Positions 41,637 through 49,995 of a stretch of DNA of 49,995 nucleotides are shown here, one piece after another. This DNA is from Roseburia sp. Its GTDB lineage: Bacteria > Bacillota > Clostridia > Lachnospirales > Lachnospiraceae. Positions within the stretch are counted from its first letter, which is position 1. Every line of letters begins with the position of its first letter. Under the pieces are notes generated by a model, which was not told the origin of the DNA, ran no database searches, and saw only the letters and a program-made list of their open reading frames with translations. The stretch covers positions 1-49,995 of the forward strand of contig DMYD01000045.1 in assembly GCA_003483745.1 (NCBI GenBank). The letters are read 5' to 3'. Both the position numbers and the translations under genes were made by a program.

Positions 41637-44063
41637 TCAGTCTTTAAATTCTGCAATGGTAACACCGGCATCACCTTCACCATACTCACCGAGATGGAAA
41701 GATTTTACATATTTTAACCGTTTTAAATGTGCCTGTACAGCATTGCGCAGAGCACCGGTTCCTTTTCCGTGAACAATACGCACAGATGGAATATGTGCAA
41801 GGTAGGCATCATCTAAATATTTATCCAAAAGAGCAATCGCTTCATCTGTGGTCTTGCCGATCAGATTGATTTCTGTGGAGACGGATGCTGATTTGCTCAT
41901 CTTGATCTTGCCGGCACCGGTGCGGCTATATTTTTTGCTGGTCGGGGAAGTTTCTTCCTCTAACAGGATCAGGTCGTTAATGTTGACAAGAGAGCGCAAA
42001 ATACCCATCTGGACATAGAGGTCGCCTTTTGCATTTGGCAGGGAGTGAACGGTTCCGTTTAAGTTCATGCTGATGACTTTGACGCGGTCACCGACACGGA
42101 GTTTCTTTGGTACTTTATGGTTTGGCACAGCGTTCTTTTTCTGGTCAGACATTTTTTTCTGTGCATTGTTCATCTTATCGCGCAGTTTGGTACGTTCTTT
42201 TTCCATTTCGCTGACCGGAGCATGTGCAGAGCCGTATTTGTTGAAATTGCGGATTGTTTCATCGGCGAGATCTTTTGCTTCTTTCATGATATTGTAAGCC
42301 TGCTCATTTGCCTCGCGAAGAATCTTATCGCGGCTTGCATCTAAGCGTTCCTGCTTCTGCTCAAGCTGCTCTTTTAATTTCTGGATTTCTTCTTTGTACT
42401 GGTTGATCTCAAGCTGTTCTTTTTCAATCGTGGTACGGCTTTTTTCAAGATCAGCTAAGAGATCTTCGAAGTTCATGTCATTTTCACTGATCCGTCCTTT
42501 GGCATCCTCGATGATATCTTCACTGAGTCCAAGTTTGGTGGAGATTGCAAATGCGTTACTTTTTCCCGGAATACCGATTAAAAGGCGGTAAGTCGGACTT
42601 AAGGATTCCACGTCAAATTCACAGCATGCGTTTTCCACACCGGAAGTCTGTAAGGCAAATACTTTTAACTCGCTGTAATGTGTGGTTGCCATGACACGTG
42701 CACCGTACAGTTTTAATTTCGATAAAATGGAAATCGCAAGTGCGGCACCTTCTGTCGGGTCAGTTCCGGCGCAGAGCTCATCAAAGAGTACGAGGGAGCG
42801 GTCGTTTACCTGGCTTAAAATGCGGGTAATGTTTGTCATGTGGGAGGAGAAAGTACTTAAAGACTGCTCAATACTCTGCTCATCTCCGATATCTGCAAAT
42901 ACTTCCTCAAAAATTCCAAGTTCCGAGCGCTCGGAAGCCGGAATGTGAAGTCCGGCCTGCCCCATTAATGTCAAAAGACCGACTGTCTTTAATGAGACGG
43001 TTTTACCACCGGTATTTGGACCGGTAATGATAAGCAGGGTAAAATCTTCTCCAAGACGTACATCGATCGGAACTACCTTTTTTGCATCAAGGAGTGGATG
43101 ACGTCCTTTTTTGATATTGATCCGACCGTCTGTGTTGAAAGTTGGAGCGACACCGTTGTAAGTCTGGGCAAAAGCCGCTTTGGCAAAAATAAAATCAAGT
43201 TCTGTAAGTACATTGTAATCGGTATGAAGCTGCATGGAGTATCCTGCCGTTAAGTTGCTTAAGTTAGCAAGAATAACTTCGATTTCTTCTTTTTCTTTGA
43301 TCAGCAATGCTTTGTATTCGTTGTTTAAGTTTACGACGGCAAGCGGTTCGATAAAAAGTGTGGAACCGGAGGAGGACTGATCGTGCACCATACCGGGAAC
43401 CTGTGATTTTGCCTCTGCTTTGACCGGCAGGCAGTAGCGGCCGTCACGCATCGTAATGACAGCATCCTGCAAATAGCTGCGGGTGGTTGTGTTGTTGATC
43501 ATTGAATTCATCTGGGCACGGATCTTATCGTTCATACCGCGCATGGATTTGCGGATGGAACGGAGTGTACTGCTGGCATCGTCTGCGATTTCATCCTCGG
43601 ATAAAATACAGCGGCGGATCTCGTCACATAACGGTGTAAGCGGTTCAATCTGATCGAAAAATCCGGTCAGTGAGTCGACTGGAAGTTCCTCCATTTCATC
43701 TGGCTGCGCAGGACGATCCGGTCCGGTGTGACCAATGCTGGTGCGGGAAAATGCCTTTGCACGTTTTGCAGCTTCTAAGAGAGAGCATACGCGCAACAGT
43801 TCCGTGATGCTTAAAGATGCACCGATCTCTAAACGCTTTAAGGAGTCGCGGATGTCGTGAACACCGGAAAAAGAGATGCGGCCGCCTTTAAAGAGACGGT
43901 TTAGGGCATCTTTGGTCTGTAACTGTAAAAGGTTGATTTCGTTTATGTCTGTGCCCGGTGTGAGGGAAAGACAACGTTTTTTTGCGTCCTCACTGGAGGC
44001 ATGCTCCGCGAGGCGGGTGATGATTTTGTTATATTCTAATGTTTTTAAAACTTTTTCATTCAT
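41637..44063 (-). CDS. mutS2: Endonuclease MutS2 (808 aa)
   Basis: MutS-like core with clamp and ATPase domains: Walker A TGPNTGGKTVSLKT, LVLFDELCAGTDPTEGAAL (Walker B) and the MutS2 coiled-coil region around 520-640. The C-terminal Smr nuclease domain contains INLIGKTTDEAIALLDKYLDDA and VRIVHGKGTGALRNAV. MutS2 suppresses recombination and rescues collided ribosomes in Firmicutes. I start at ATG 44063, with AAGGA upstream. It is divergent from the HtrA-like gene. Confidence 0.96.
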   Translation of the reverse strand: MNEKVLKTLEYNKIITRLAEHASSEDAKKRCLSLTPGTDINEINLLQLQTKDALNRLFKGGRISFSGVHDIRDSLKRLEIGASLSITELLRVCSLLEAAKRAKAFSRTSIGHTGPDRPAQPDEMEELPVDSLTGFFDQIEPLTPLCDEIRRCILSEDEIADDASSTLRSIRKSMRGMNDKIRAQMNSMINNTTTRSYLQDAVITMRDGRYCLPVKAEAKSQVPGMVHDQSSSGSTLFIEPLAVVNLNNEYKALLIKEKEEIEVILANLSNLTAGYSMQLHTDYNVLTELDFIFAKAAFAQTYNGVAPTFNTDGRINIKKGRHPLLDAKKVVPIDVRLGEDFTLLIITGPNTGGKTVSLKTVGLLTLMGQAGLHIPASERSELGIFEEVFADIGDEQSIEQSLSTFSSHMTNITRILSQVNDRSLVLFDELCAGTDPTEGAALAISILSKLKLYGARVMATTHYSELKVFALQTSGVENACCEFDVESLSPTYRLLIGIPGKSNAFAISTKLGLSEDIIEDAKGRISENDMNFEDLLADLEKSRTTIEKEQLEINQYKEEIQKLKEQLEQKQERLDASRDKILREANEQAYNIMKEAKDLADETIRNFNKYGSAHAPVSEMEKERTKLRDKMNNAQKKMSDQKKNAVPNHKVPKKLRVGDRVKVISMNLNGTVHSLPNAKGDLYVQMGILRSLVNINDLILLEEETSPTSKKYSRTGAGKIKMSKSASVSTEINLIGKTTDEAIALLDKYLDDAYLAHIPSVRIVHGKGTGALRNAVQAHLKRLKYVKSFHLGEYGEGDAGVTIAEFKD

Positions 44064-44090
44064 ATGATTTATAATTCCTTGTGGTTGATT

Positions 44091-44145
44091 TTTGGCACTG
44101 CTCATTGCTTATTCACATTATATCCCATTAACTGGGCGAATGAAA
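44091..44145 (-). promoter_or_regulatory. Probable mutS2 promoter within a repeated module
   Basis: Minus-strand TATAAT (44117-44122) has a weak TTTCAT (44140-44145) 17 bp upstream. The 35 bp from 44091 to 44125 closely match 20797-20832, before trkA. Confidence 0.55.
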
Positions 44146-44167
44146 GCCGGAAATGCAAAAAATAGTG

Positions 44168-44196
44168 TTGCAAGCGTATGTGTTTCAAACTATAAT
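44168..44196 (+). promoter_or_regulatory. Promoter of the HtrA-like gene
   Basis: TTGCAA (44168-44173) and TATAAT (44191-44196) have a 17-bp spacer, 43 bp before the start codon. Confidence 0.85.
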
Positions 44197-44238
44197 AAAT
44201 GGGGTACGGTTTTCATTTTTGTTAAGGAAGGGAAAATC

Positions 44239-45651
44239 ATGCAGGAGAAAGAGAAGGGTGGCTTTTCTTTTATTAATGAACAGATCAAGGAGAAGCCGTT
44301 GAATAAAAAACGTCTTATAAAAAAAGCATTGTTTACCGTAGCACTTGCTGTGCTTTTTGGCGCGGTGGCAGCGTTGGTGTTTAGTTTATTGCAGCCTGAG
44401 TTTTCGAATTGGTTTTATCCTGAGGAGAATCCGGTTGTTACGATTCCAAGAGATGATGTCACGGAAACGGAAGAATCCGGGCGGAACAATACACAGGAAT
44501 CGGCGGAGCAAAAAGATACACAGGATACAAAAAACGACGGACAGCAGGGAGAAAACGAAGAAGCAGAGAACGGGCAGCAGGAGGCTGGAGAGGCAGGAAA
44601 CAGCCAACAGGGGCAGACAGGTGAACCAGAGACGGAACAGACCACAGAAGCTGCCACAAAGAGTGAGTTACAGGAACTGGAACTTGCAGATTTTCAGAAG
44701 CTGCAGAATAAATTATATGCAGTTGGAAAAGAAGCCAATAAGTCGATTGTGACAGTGACGGGCGTGAAGAGTGATACGGACTGGTTTAACAATCCGTATG
44801 AGAGTAAAGGTCAGGCTTCCGGTATTATTGTGGCTGAAAACGGCAGAGAACTGCTGGTTTTAACAGAGCGCAAGGCAGTTGCAGATGCACAGGAAATCTA
44901 TGTTACATTTATTAATGATATTTCCGTGAAAGCCGAGATGAAAAAATATGATGGTAATACAGGGATTGCCGTGTTAAGCGTAAAGGCTTCGGAACTTACA
45001 GAAAGTACAAAGAATGCAATTGCAGTTGCAGTCCTTGGCAACTCACTGACTGTTACGCAGGGGACGATCGCGATTGCTGTCGGAAGTCCGCTTGGAACAA
45101 ATTATTCCATTCTGACTGGAAATATTACATCTACCACGAACAGTATTTCTACGATAGATCATAATTACAGTGTGTTTACAACAGATATTGTTGGAAGCAG
45201 TAACGGAAGTGGTGCACTTGTCAATGTGGACGGTGAGATCATCGGGATTGTGATGCAGGGATACAGCAGTGAGGGAGATGAAAATACGCTGACGGCGATT
45301 TCTATTTCTGAGTTAAAGGCATTGATCGAGATGTTGTCAAACGGACAGGATATTCCGTACATTGGACTCGAAGTGACAACGGTTACGGCAGCAATCGAAC
45401 GTGAATATGAGATACCGAAAGGTGCATATATCAAGGATGTCTATATGGATTCACCGGCAATGGCAGCAGGACTTCAGAGCGGGGATGTCATCACAGAGAT
45501 TGATGGAGATGAGATTCTTACCGCAGAAAATTATGAAAACAAACTGCTTTCGTTAAAGCCGGAAGACACGGTTGAGGTAAAAATCGAACGGCAGGGACCG
45601 GATGGATATGCTGAAATTACATGTACAGTGGAAGTCAGTGTGCTTCCATAG
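44239..45651 (+). CDS. HtrA-like membrane-anchored protein, catalytic triad lost (470 aa)
   Basis: Layout: short cytosolic N-terminus, one TM helix (about 29-51), a Glu/Gln-rich low-complexity linker (71-140), a trypsin-like domain (155-365) and a C-terminal PDZ domain (about 373-465, with GLQSGDVITEIDGDEI). Compared with HtrA/DegP, the catalytic positions have changed: LTNxHVV is LTERKAV (Lys212), TDLAVL is TGIAVL (Gly242), and GNSGGPL is SNGSGAL (no Ser at the nucleophile position). It is probably a non-proteolytic sensor or scaffold at the cell surface. GGAAGGG precedes ATG 44239. Confidence 0.85.
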   Translation: MQEKEKGGFSFINEQIKEKPLNKKRLIKKALFTVALAVLFGAVAALVFSLLQPEFSNWFYPEENPVVTIPRDDVTETEESGRNNTQESAEQKDTQDTKNDGQQGENEEAENGQQEAGEAGNSQQGQTGEPETEQTTEAATKSELQELELADFQKLQNKLYAVGKEANKSIVTVTGVKSDTDWFNNPYESKGQASGIIVAENGRELLVLTERKAVADAQEIYVTFINDISVKAEMKKYDGNTGIAVLSVKASELTESTKNAIAVAVLGNSLTVTQGTIAIAVGSPLGTNYSILTGNITSTTNSISTIDHNYSVFTTDIVGSSNGSGALVNVDGEIIGIVMQGYSSEGDENTLTAISISELKALIEMLSNGQDIPYIGLEVTTVTAAIEREYEIPKGAYIKDVYMDSPAMAAGLQSGDVITEIDGDEILTAENYENKLLSLKPEDTVEVKIERQGPDGYAEITCTVEVSVLP

Positions 45652-45713
45652 GAGTATGATCTGAATGCAGGCACGGTATTTTAGAAAATAAAAGTTGAAA
45701 TAAAAGGAGTAGT

Positions 45714-46664
45714 ATGAAGTATATTGAAAGCCTCAGAGAGGGCGAGCGAATTAATGAAATTTATCTTTGCAAGGTAAAACAGTCTGCGCTGACAAAGGCA
45801 GGAAAACCTTATGATACATTGATCTTACAGGACAAAACAGGCACACTTGATGCAAAGATCTGGGAGCCGGGGTCTGTTGGAATCGATGAGTTTGATTCCT
45901 TGGATTACATAGCGGTCATGGGGGATATTACCAGTTTTCAGGGTAAGTTACAGCTGAATGTAAAACGTGTCCGCAAGGTACAGGAAGGCGAGTATGATCC
46001 AAAAGATTATCTTCCGGTCAGCGATAAGGACATCGACCAGATGTATGAGGAGTTAAAAGGTCTGATCACAAGCATCAAGGAAGTACATTTAAAGAAGCTG
46101 TTAGAGAGTTTTTTTGTCGACGATGCTGATTTTGAAAAACGCTTTAAATTCCATTCTGCTGCAAAAACCGTGCATCACGGGTTTGTCGGAGGTCTGCTTG
46201 AGCACAGCTTAAGTGTTGCAAAGCACTGCGATTATTTTGCCGGTTGTTATCCGATGTTAAACCGGGATCTTTTAGTTACAGCAGCCATTTTCCATGATAT
46301 TGGAAAATTAGAGGAGCTTTCTACATTTCCGGAAAATGATTATACGGATGATGGACAGCTTTTAGGACATATTATTATCGGAACTGAGATGGTTGGTGAC
46401 AGAATCCACACGATCCCGGATTTCCCAAAAGGATTGGCAAGCGAATTAAAACACTGTATTTTGGCGCATCACGGCGAGCTGGAGTTTGGTTCACCGAAAA
46501 AACCGGCACTGCCGGAGGCACTGGCACTCAGCTTTGCAGATAATATCGATGCAAAAATGGAGACGGTGCGTGAGATTTTTAGCAATGTGCCGGAAAATAA
46601 TCAGGAATGGCAGGGGTACAACCGTCTGCTTGAGAGCAATATCAGACGCTCCGGGAAATTATAA
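45714..46664 (+). CDS. YhaM-type 3'-5' exoribonuclease (316 aa)
   Basis: An OB-fold (about 1-95, DTLILQDKTGTLDAKIWEP) precedes an HD domain with HHGFVGGLLEHSLSV and AAIFHDIGKLEE, and a further His pair at HHGELEFGS. This is the layout of YhaM/CBF1, which degrades RNA and single-stranded DNA from the 3' end with metal cofactors. AAAAGGAG lies before the ATG. The methyltransferase gene follows after 2 bp. Confidence 0.92.
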   Translation: MKYIESLREGERINEIYLCKVKQSALTKAGKPYDTLILQDKTGTLDAKIWEPGSVGIDEFDSLDYIAVMGDITSFQGKLQLNVKRVRKVQEGEYDPKDYLPVSDKDIDQMYEELKGLITSIKEVHLKKLLESFFVDDADFEKRFKFHSAAKTVHHGFVGGLLEHSLSVAKHCDYFAGCYPMLNRDLLVTAAIFHDIGKLEELSTFPENDYTDDGQLLGHIIIGTEMVGDRIHTIPDFPKGLASELKHCILAHHGELEFGSPKKPALPEALALSFADNIDAKMETVREIFSNVPENNQEWQGYNRLLESNIRRSGKL

Positions 46665-46666
46665 TT

Positions 46667-48418
46667 ATGCAGAAAAATGATATCATAAAACTGAAAATCG
46701 AAGATATGGGTGTGGACGGCGAAGGAATCGGAAAATACGAAGGTATGACCTTTTTCATCAAAGATGCGGTGCTTGGAGACGAGATTGAAGCCCGCATCAC
46801 AAAGATGAAGAAAAATTATGGTTATGCGAGAGTGGAGCAGATTTTATCGCCGTCTAAATTTCGTGTGACACCACAGTGTGAACTTCACAGGAGATGCGGC
46901 GGATGTCAGATACAGGCGTTGGATTATGAAAAGCAGCTGGAATTTAAGCAGAACAAAGTGCGCGGAAATCTGATTCGTATCGGCGGTTTTGCGCCGGAAT
47001 TGATCGACCGAATCATGCTTCCTGTCGTGGGGATGAAAGAGCCGTATCGTTACCGGAACAAGGCACAGTTTCCGATCGGTGCGGATAAAGATGGGAATCC
47101 GGTGGCCGGCTTTTATGCAACGCGCACCCACAGTATTATTCCGGTCAGTGACTGTAAACTGGGGGTGGAAGAAAACCAGGTCATTTTAAGAGAAATCCTT
47201 TCTTATATGAAAGAATATCATGTGACACCTTACGATGAGAATACAGCTAAGGGACTGATTCGTCATGTGCTGATTCGTTATGGGTTTTCCACAAAAGAGA
47301 TCATGGTCTGTGTGATTATCAACGGAAATACGCTTCCTAAGGTGGAAAAACTGATCGACAGATTGACAGCCATCGAGGGAATGAAGAGCATTTCCATCAA
47401 TCAGAATACGAAGAAAACAAATGTGATCCTCGGGGATGTGACGAAATGTATCTGGGGCGCTCCATACATTACCGATATGATCCATCTACGCGATACGAAG
47501 GATTTTTCACTGACTGATACAGCGGTCGCATACCATATTTCACCGCAGTCATTTTATCAGGTCAATCCTGTCCAGACGGAAAAACTCTACAGCCTTGCGC
47601 TCGACTATGCGGGACTGACCGGAAAAGAGACCGTGTGGGATCTATATTGCGGCATCGGCACGATTTCACTTTTTCTTGCACAGAAAGCGGGAAAAGTTTA
47701 TGGGGTGGAGATCGTCCCACAGGCAATCGAGGATGCGAAGAATAATGCGGCGCTCAACGGTATCAATAATGCTGAGTTTTTTGTAGGAAAAGCAGAGGAA
47801 GTGCTGCCGGCATTTTATGAAAAAAAGAAAGACACAGATGCAGATATGCTGCACCCGGATGTGATCGTGGTCGATCCGCCGCGAAAGGGGTGCGATGGTG
47901 TATGTCTTGAGACGATGCTTAAGATGCAGCCGGAGCGGATCGTGTATGTAAGCTGTGATTCGGCAACGTTAGCGAGGGATCTTAAGGTGCTTTGTGAGGG
48001 CGGATATGAGCTTTGCAAGGTAAGGGCGGTGGATCAGTTTGGGAATACTACACATGTGGAGACTGTAGTCTTACTTTCCAAGGGCGCTAAAGGTCCGGTG
48101 GACCTTTGCTCAGCGCGGACCGAAGTGGAACGGAGAATGGTCGACAGCAGAAAAGTGAAGGTTGACTTCTCCCTGGAGGATATGGATTTATCTGAATTTA
48201 AGGGAAAAGCGACATATGAGCAGATAAAGGCATATGTACTGGAGCAGATGGGACTTAAGGTTTCATCACTGTATATCGCACAGATTAAGAAGAAGTGTGG
48301 ATTGGATGTCGGTGAGAATTTTAATTTGCCTAAATCTGAGAATGCAAGACAGCCACAGTGTACACCGGAGAAGGAAGATGCAATTATGCAGGCGTTTAGG
48401 CATTTTGGCATCTTATAG
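46667..48418 (+). CDS. 23S rRNA (uracil-C5)-methyltransferase, RlmD/TrmA family (583 aa)
   Basis: TRAM domain (about 1-65), an iron-sulfur site with CELHRRCGGC (Cys71, Cys77, Cys80) and a fourth Cys near 163, and a SAM domain with TVWDLYCGIGTISLFLA. The catalytic region is DPPRKGC and VYVSCDSATLARDL (nucleophilic Cys). It is longer than the ~450-aa core because of a C-terminal extension (KGKATYEQIKAYVLEQMGLKVSSLYIAQIK) seen in clostridial homologues. Residues 473-489 are encoded by a palindromic repeat. It follows the yhaM-like gene by 2 bp. Confidence 0.92.
   Translation: MQKNDIIKLKIEDMGVDGEGIGKYEGMTFFIKDAVLGDEIEARITKMKKNYGYARVEQILSPSKFRVTPQCELHRRCGGCQIQALDYEKQLEFKQNKVRGNLIRIGGFAPELIDRIMLPVVGMKEPYRYRNKAQFPIGADKDGNPVAGFYATRTHSIIPVSDCKLGVEENQVILREILSYMKEYHVTPYDENTAKGLIRHVLIRYGFSTKEIMVCVIINGNTLPKVEKLIDRLTAIEGMKSISINQNTKKTNVILGDVTKCIWGAPYITDMIHLRDTKDFSLTDTAVAYHISPQSFYQVNPVQTEKLYSLALDYAGLTGKETVWDLYCGIGTISLFLAQKAGKVYGVEIVPQAIEDAKNNAALNGINNAEFFVGKAEEVLPAFYEKKKDTDADMLHPDVIVVDPPRKGCDGVCLETMLKMQPERIVYVSCDSATLARDLKVLCEGGYELCKVRAVDQFGNTTHVETVVLLSKGAKGPVDLCSARTEVERRMVDSRKVKVDFSLEDMDLSEFKGKATYEQIKAYVLEQMGLKVSSLYIAQIKKKCGLDVGENFNLPKSENARQPQCTPEKEDAIMQAFRHFGIL
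48083..48132. repeat. In-frame palindromic element inside the methyltransferase gene
   Basis: The sequence matches, in the opposite orientation, the trkA-UTR unit at 20684-20735. An identical block GGACCGAAGTGGAACG is shared, and the stems GCGCT/AGCGC and AAAGGTCC-GGT-GGACCTTT replace GTGCT/AGCAC and GGTGCC-ACC-GGCACC with compensatory changes. It encodes about GAKGPVDLCSARTEVER within the extension, keeping the frame. Confidence 0.78.
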
Positions 48419-48465
48419 ATTGTGGATAAGCAGCATCATGTGTTAAAAATATAGTAAAGTATGGG

Positions 48466-48517
48466 AAAAAGGACATTCCGGAACTGTAGATTTTACAGGT
48501 AAGGGGATGTCCTTTTT
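48466..48517. terminator. Terminator between convergent methyltransferase and AraC genes
   Basis: AAAAAGGACAT (48466-48476) pairs perfectly with ATGTCCTTTTT (48507-48517). A nested CTGTA-ACAG hairpin lies in the loop. A- and T-runs on both ends allow it to act in both directions. Confidence 0.85.
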
Positions 48518-48599
48518 ACTGATATGGAAGTGTTCAAGGGACAAGGTAATGATACTGAAGTATTAAGACTGATAGGAATGATATCTATCTTATCTATTG

Positions 48600-49442
48600 T
48601 TACTTGTTCTGGTTTCTCCATTCCCGCGGAGAAACACCATAAATATTTTTAAATGCACGGGAAAAATGAAGCTGATTTTCGTATCCGACAGCGGAACTGA
48701 TGTCCGCAATAGATAAGGATGTCAGCTTTAACAATTCGGTAGCCTTTACCATGCGGTAGTTCATAAGAAATTCCTGCGGAGAGCGGCCAATTGAGTTGCG
48801 GAAGATTTTCCCCAAATAACTCCGGTTGATGCCACATACTGTAGCGATATCTTCGATCGAGATATTATTCTGAAAATTCTGTTCAATATAATTGATTGCT
48901 TCTTTTATATAATAATCACTCATGCGCCCACTGGAAACCAGCTTAGTAGATTTTGCTGACTGCAGCAGATAATCCATAAATAAATACAGATGGCCAATGA
49001 GATGAAAAGAAGATTCATGAGAATGATTTACAATATAAAGCATTTCATCAGCAAGTTTTTCACGCAATTCTTTGGAGTGTGAATGATAAATGGGCGCATC
49101 TTTACACAAATCTGTGACACTTAAAGCTTCTTTTATACGCAAGCCATCAAATTCAATCCACATATATTCCCAGGGAAGCTGTTTATCGGCAATGTAGGTG
49201 TTGATCTGACCGGGAAAAATAATAAATCCCTGCCCGCTTTTTATGGAATAGGTCTGTGTTTCACCTTTTGCATTGTCAGCCATAAGGGTTCCGGTTCCGG
49301 AAAGAATATAGTGAAACAGGTAGTGGTTGCGTGTTGCAGGCCCGAATGAATGGCCGGGATCACACTGTTCATATCCAAACTGATACATACACAGATCAAT
49401 AAAATTTTCATTTGGAAAAATATTAAATAATATATTGCCCAT
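48600..49442 (-). CDS. AraC-family transcriptional regulator (280 aa)
   Basis: N-terminal cupin-type sensing domain (about 20-150, with HYLFHYILSGTGTL and FIIFPGQINTYIAD), then a C-terminal double helix-turn-helix: SIEDIATVCGINRSYLGKIFRNSIGRSPQEFLMNYRMVKA and IADISSAVGYENQLHFSRAFKNIYGVSPREWR. Such proteins activate sugar-use genes. The divergent solute-binding gene is the obvious target. ATG 49442 with AAGGAG 5-6 nt upstream; a longer frame from 49463 lacks one. Confidence 0.93.
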   Translation of the reverse strand: MGNILFNIFPNENFIDLCMYQFGYEQCDPGHSFGPATRNHYLFHYILSGTGTLMADNAKGETQTYSIKSGQGFIIFPGQINTYIADKQLPWEYMWIEFDGLRIKEALSVTDLCKDAPIYHSHSKELREKLADEMLYIVNHSHESSFHLIGHLYLFMDYLLQSAKSTKLVSSGRMSDYYIKEAINYIEQNFQNNISIEDIATVCGINRSYLGKIFRNSIGRSPQEFLMNYRMVKATELLKLTSLSIADISSAVGYENQLHFSRAFKNIYGVSPREWRNQNK

Positions 49443-49460
49443 AAAATACTCCTTATATAC

Positions 49461-49507
49461 CAAAATGCTATATCAATGTCTATTATAACATAAAATATCG
49501 CATTTTG
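49461..49507. promoter_or_regulatory. Candidate AraC operator (inverted repeat)
   Basis: CAAAATGCTATAT (49461-49473) and ATATCGCATTTTG (49495-49507) are inverted repeats matching at 12 of 13 positions, 21 bp apart, between the AraC gene and the divergent lipoprotein gene. Confidence 0.65.
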
Positions 49508-49533
49508 ATATAAAATTAAAAAAATGATGATAT

Positions 49534-49561
49534 TTGAGGACTCATAAAGGTATGTTATAAT
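49534..49561 (+). promoter_or_regulatory. Promoter of the solute-binding gene
   Basis: TTGAGG (49534-49539) and TATAAT (49556-49561) have a 16-bp spacer, 50 bp before the start codon and about 26 bp after the operator. Confidence 0.75.
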
Positions 49562-49611
49562 CAGAATATCAAAAGAGTAAGCGGATATATTGAAAAAAAG
49601 GAGAGAAGAAT

Positions 49612-49995
49612 ATGGCAAAAAGAAGTATTTTCCGCAGTGTTGCGGCGGTGCTTGCACTTGGCATGTGTATGACGGGTCTTGCCGGATGCGGAAGTGAAAA
49701 AAGGGCAGACGGGAAAACAGAAATCGAAGTGGTTTCCTACAAACCGGAAGCAGTTAAGGCATTTGAAAAGATTGAAAAGCGGTTCAATGAAACACATGAT
49801 GACATCCATCTGACGATTTCATCTCCAAACGAAGCAATGACCATTTTAAAGACACGTTTTATCCGGGAGGATTATCCGGATATCATCGCAATCGGAGGAG
49901 ACAGCAACTATTCCAACTTTTTAGATGCAGATCTGTTTGATGATATTTCCGATCTGGATGAAGTCCAGACCGTAAAACAGGCATATCTGGATATG
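49612..49995 (+). CDS. Extracellular solute-binding lipoprotein, ABC sugar type (partial)
   Basis: Lipoprotein signal: basic MAKRSIFR, a hydrophobic core, and lipobox LAGC with Cys26. The mature part starts EIEVVSYKPEAVKAFEKIEKRFNETHDDIHLTI, as in family 1 sugar-binding proteins, and continues FIREDYPDIIAIGGDSNYSNFL. Probably the binding subunit of an ABC importer whose permeases would lie to the right. AAAAGGAGAG precedes the ATG. The gene is cut by the window end. Regulation by the divergent AraC protein is likely. Confidence 0.9.
   Translation, partial: MAKRSIFRSVAAVLALGMCMTGLAGCGSEKRADGKTEIEVVSYKPEAVKAFEKIEKRFNETHDDIHLTISSPNEAMTILKTRFIREDYPDIIAIGGDSNYSNFLDADLFDDISDLDEVQTVKQAYLDM

Noticed and set aside
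1..49995. CRISPR array or rRNA operon
   Set aside because: No regularly spaced direct repeats of 25-40 bp and no 16S/23S/5S sequence were seen on reading; only one tRNA was found.

Overview
The window is Firmicutes DNA of a Lachnospiraceae type, probably close to Roseburia or Agathobacter. I infer this from strong AGGAGG ribosome-binding sites, TTGNNN-17-TATAAT promoters, the protein sequences, and a complete S10-spc-alpha ribosomal superoperon with Firmicutes gene order. No species call is possible by eye.

Left end (1-2550): an AT-rich accessory segment. It holds a two-gene operon, a winged-helix plus nucleoside-deoxyribosyltransferase-like protein and a DUF3800 protein. A separate ~140-nt structured RNA follows, with its own -10 box and terminator. 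The segment ends at an 18-codon orphan copy of the 3' end of tuf (EF-Tu) followed by a tuf-like terminator. This looks like the right junction of an element integrated into tuf, and the cargo looks like a candidate defence system. It is the best candidate for something undescribed.

2752-20600: ordinary chromosomal genes in small operons. They are an EamA permease with a secreted GH114-like hydrolase, a CPBP protease, a 50-aa membrane protein, a decayed pectinesterase, a class II aldolase with an isoamylase-type debranching enzyme, an SDR oxidoreductase, tRNA-Pro(CGG), pyrF, a TraX-family protein, thiM-thiE (thiazole salvage), a HAD phosphatase, a GNAT acetyltransferase, CorA, an rRNA-type methyltransferase and the TrkH/TrkA potassium system.

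20868-38645: the ribosomal superoperon, rpsJ to rplQ, including secY, adk, map, a KOW-domain protein, infA, rpmJ and rpoA. It is punctuated by several long leaders, an internal promoter before rpsS preceded by an unusual hairpin cluster, and another promoter before rpmJ whose -10 box lies between palindromic arms.

38659-49995: a 314-bp hairpin element (MITE-like), a TIGR04076 protein, a minus-strand mutS2-regulator-kinase cluster, a divergent HtrA-like protein that has lost its catalytic triad, a YhaM-type exonuclease, an RlmD/TrmA-type methyltransferase carrying an in-frame palindromic repeat, an AraC regulator and the start of a divergent sugar-binding lipoprotein cut by the window end.

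Small palindromic repeats recur. One family occurs both in the trkA 5' UTR and inside the methyltransferase coding sequence, with compensatory stem changes.
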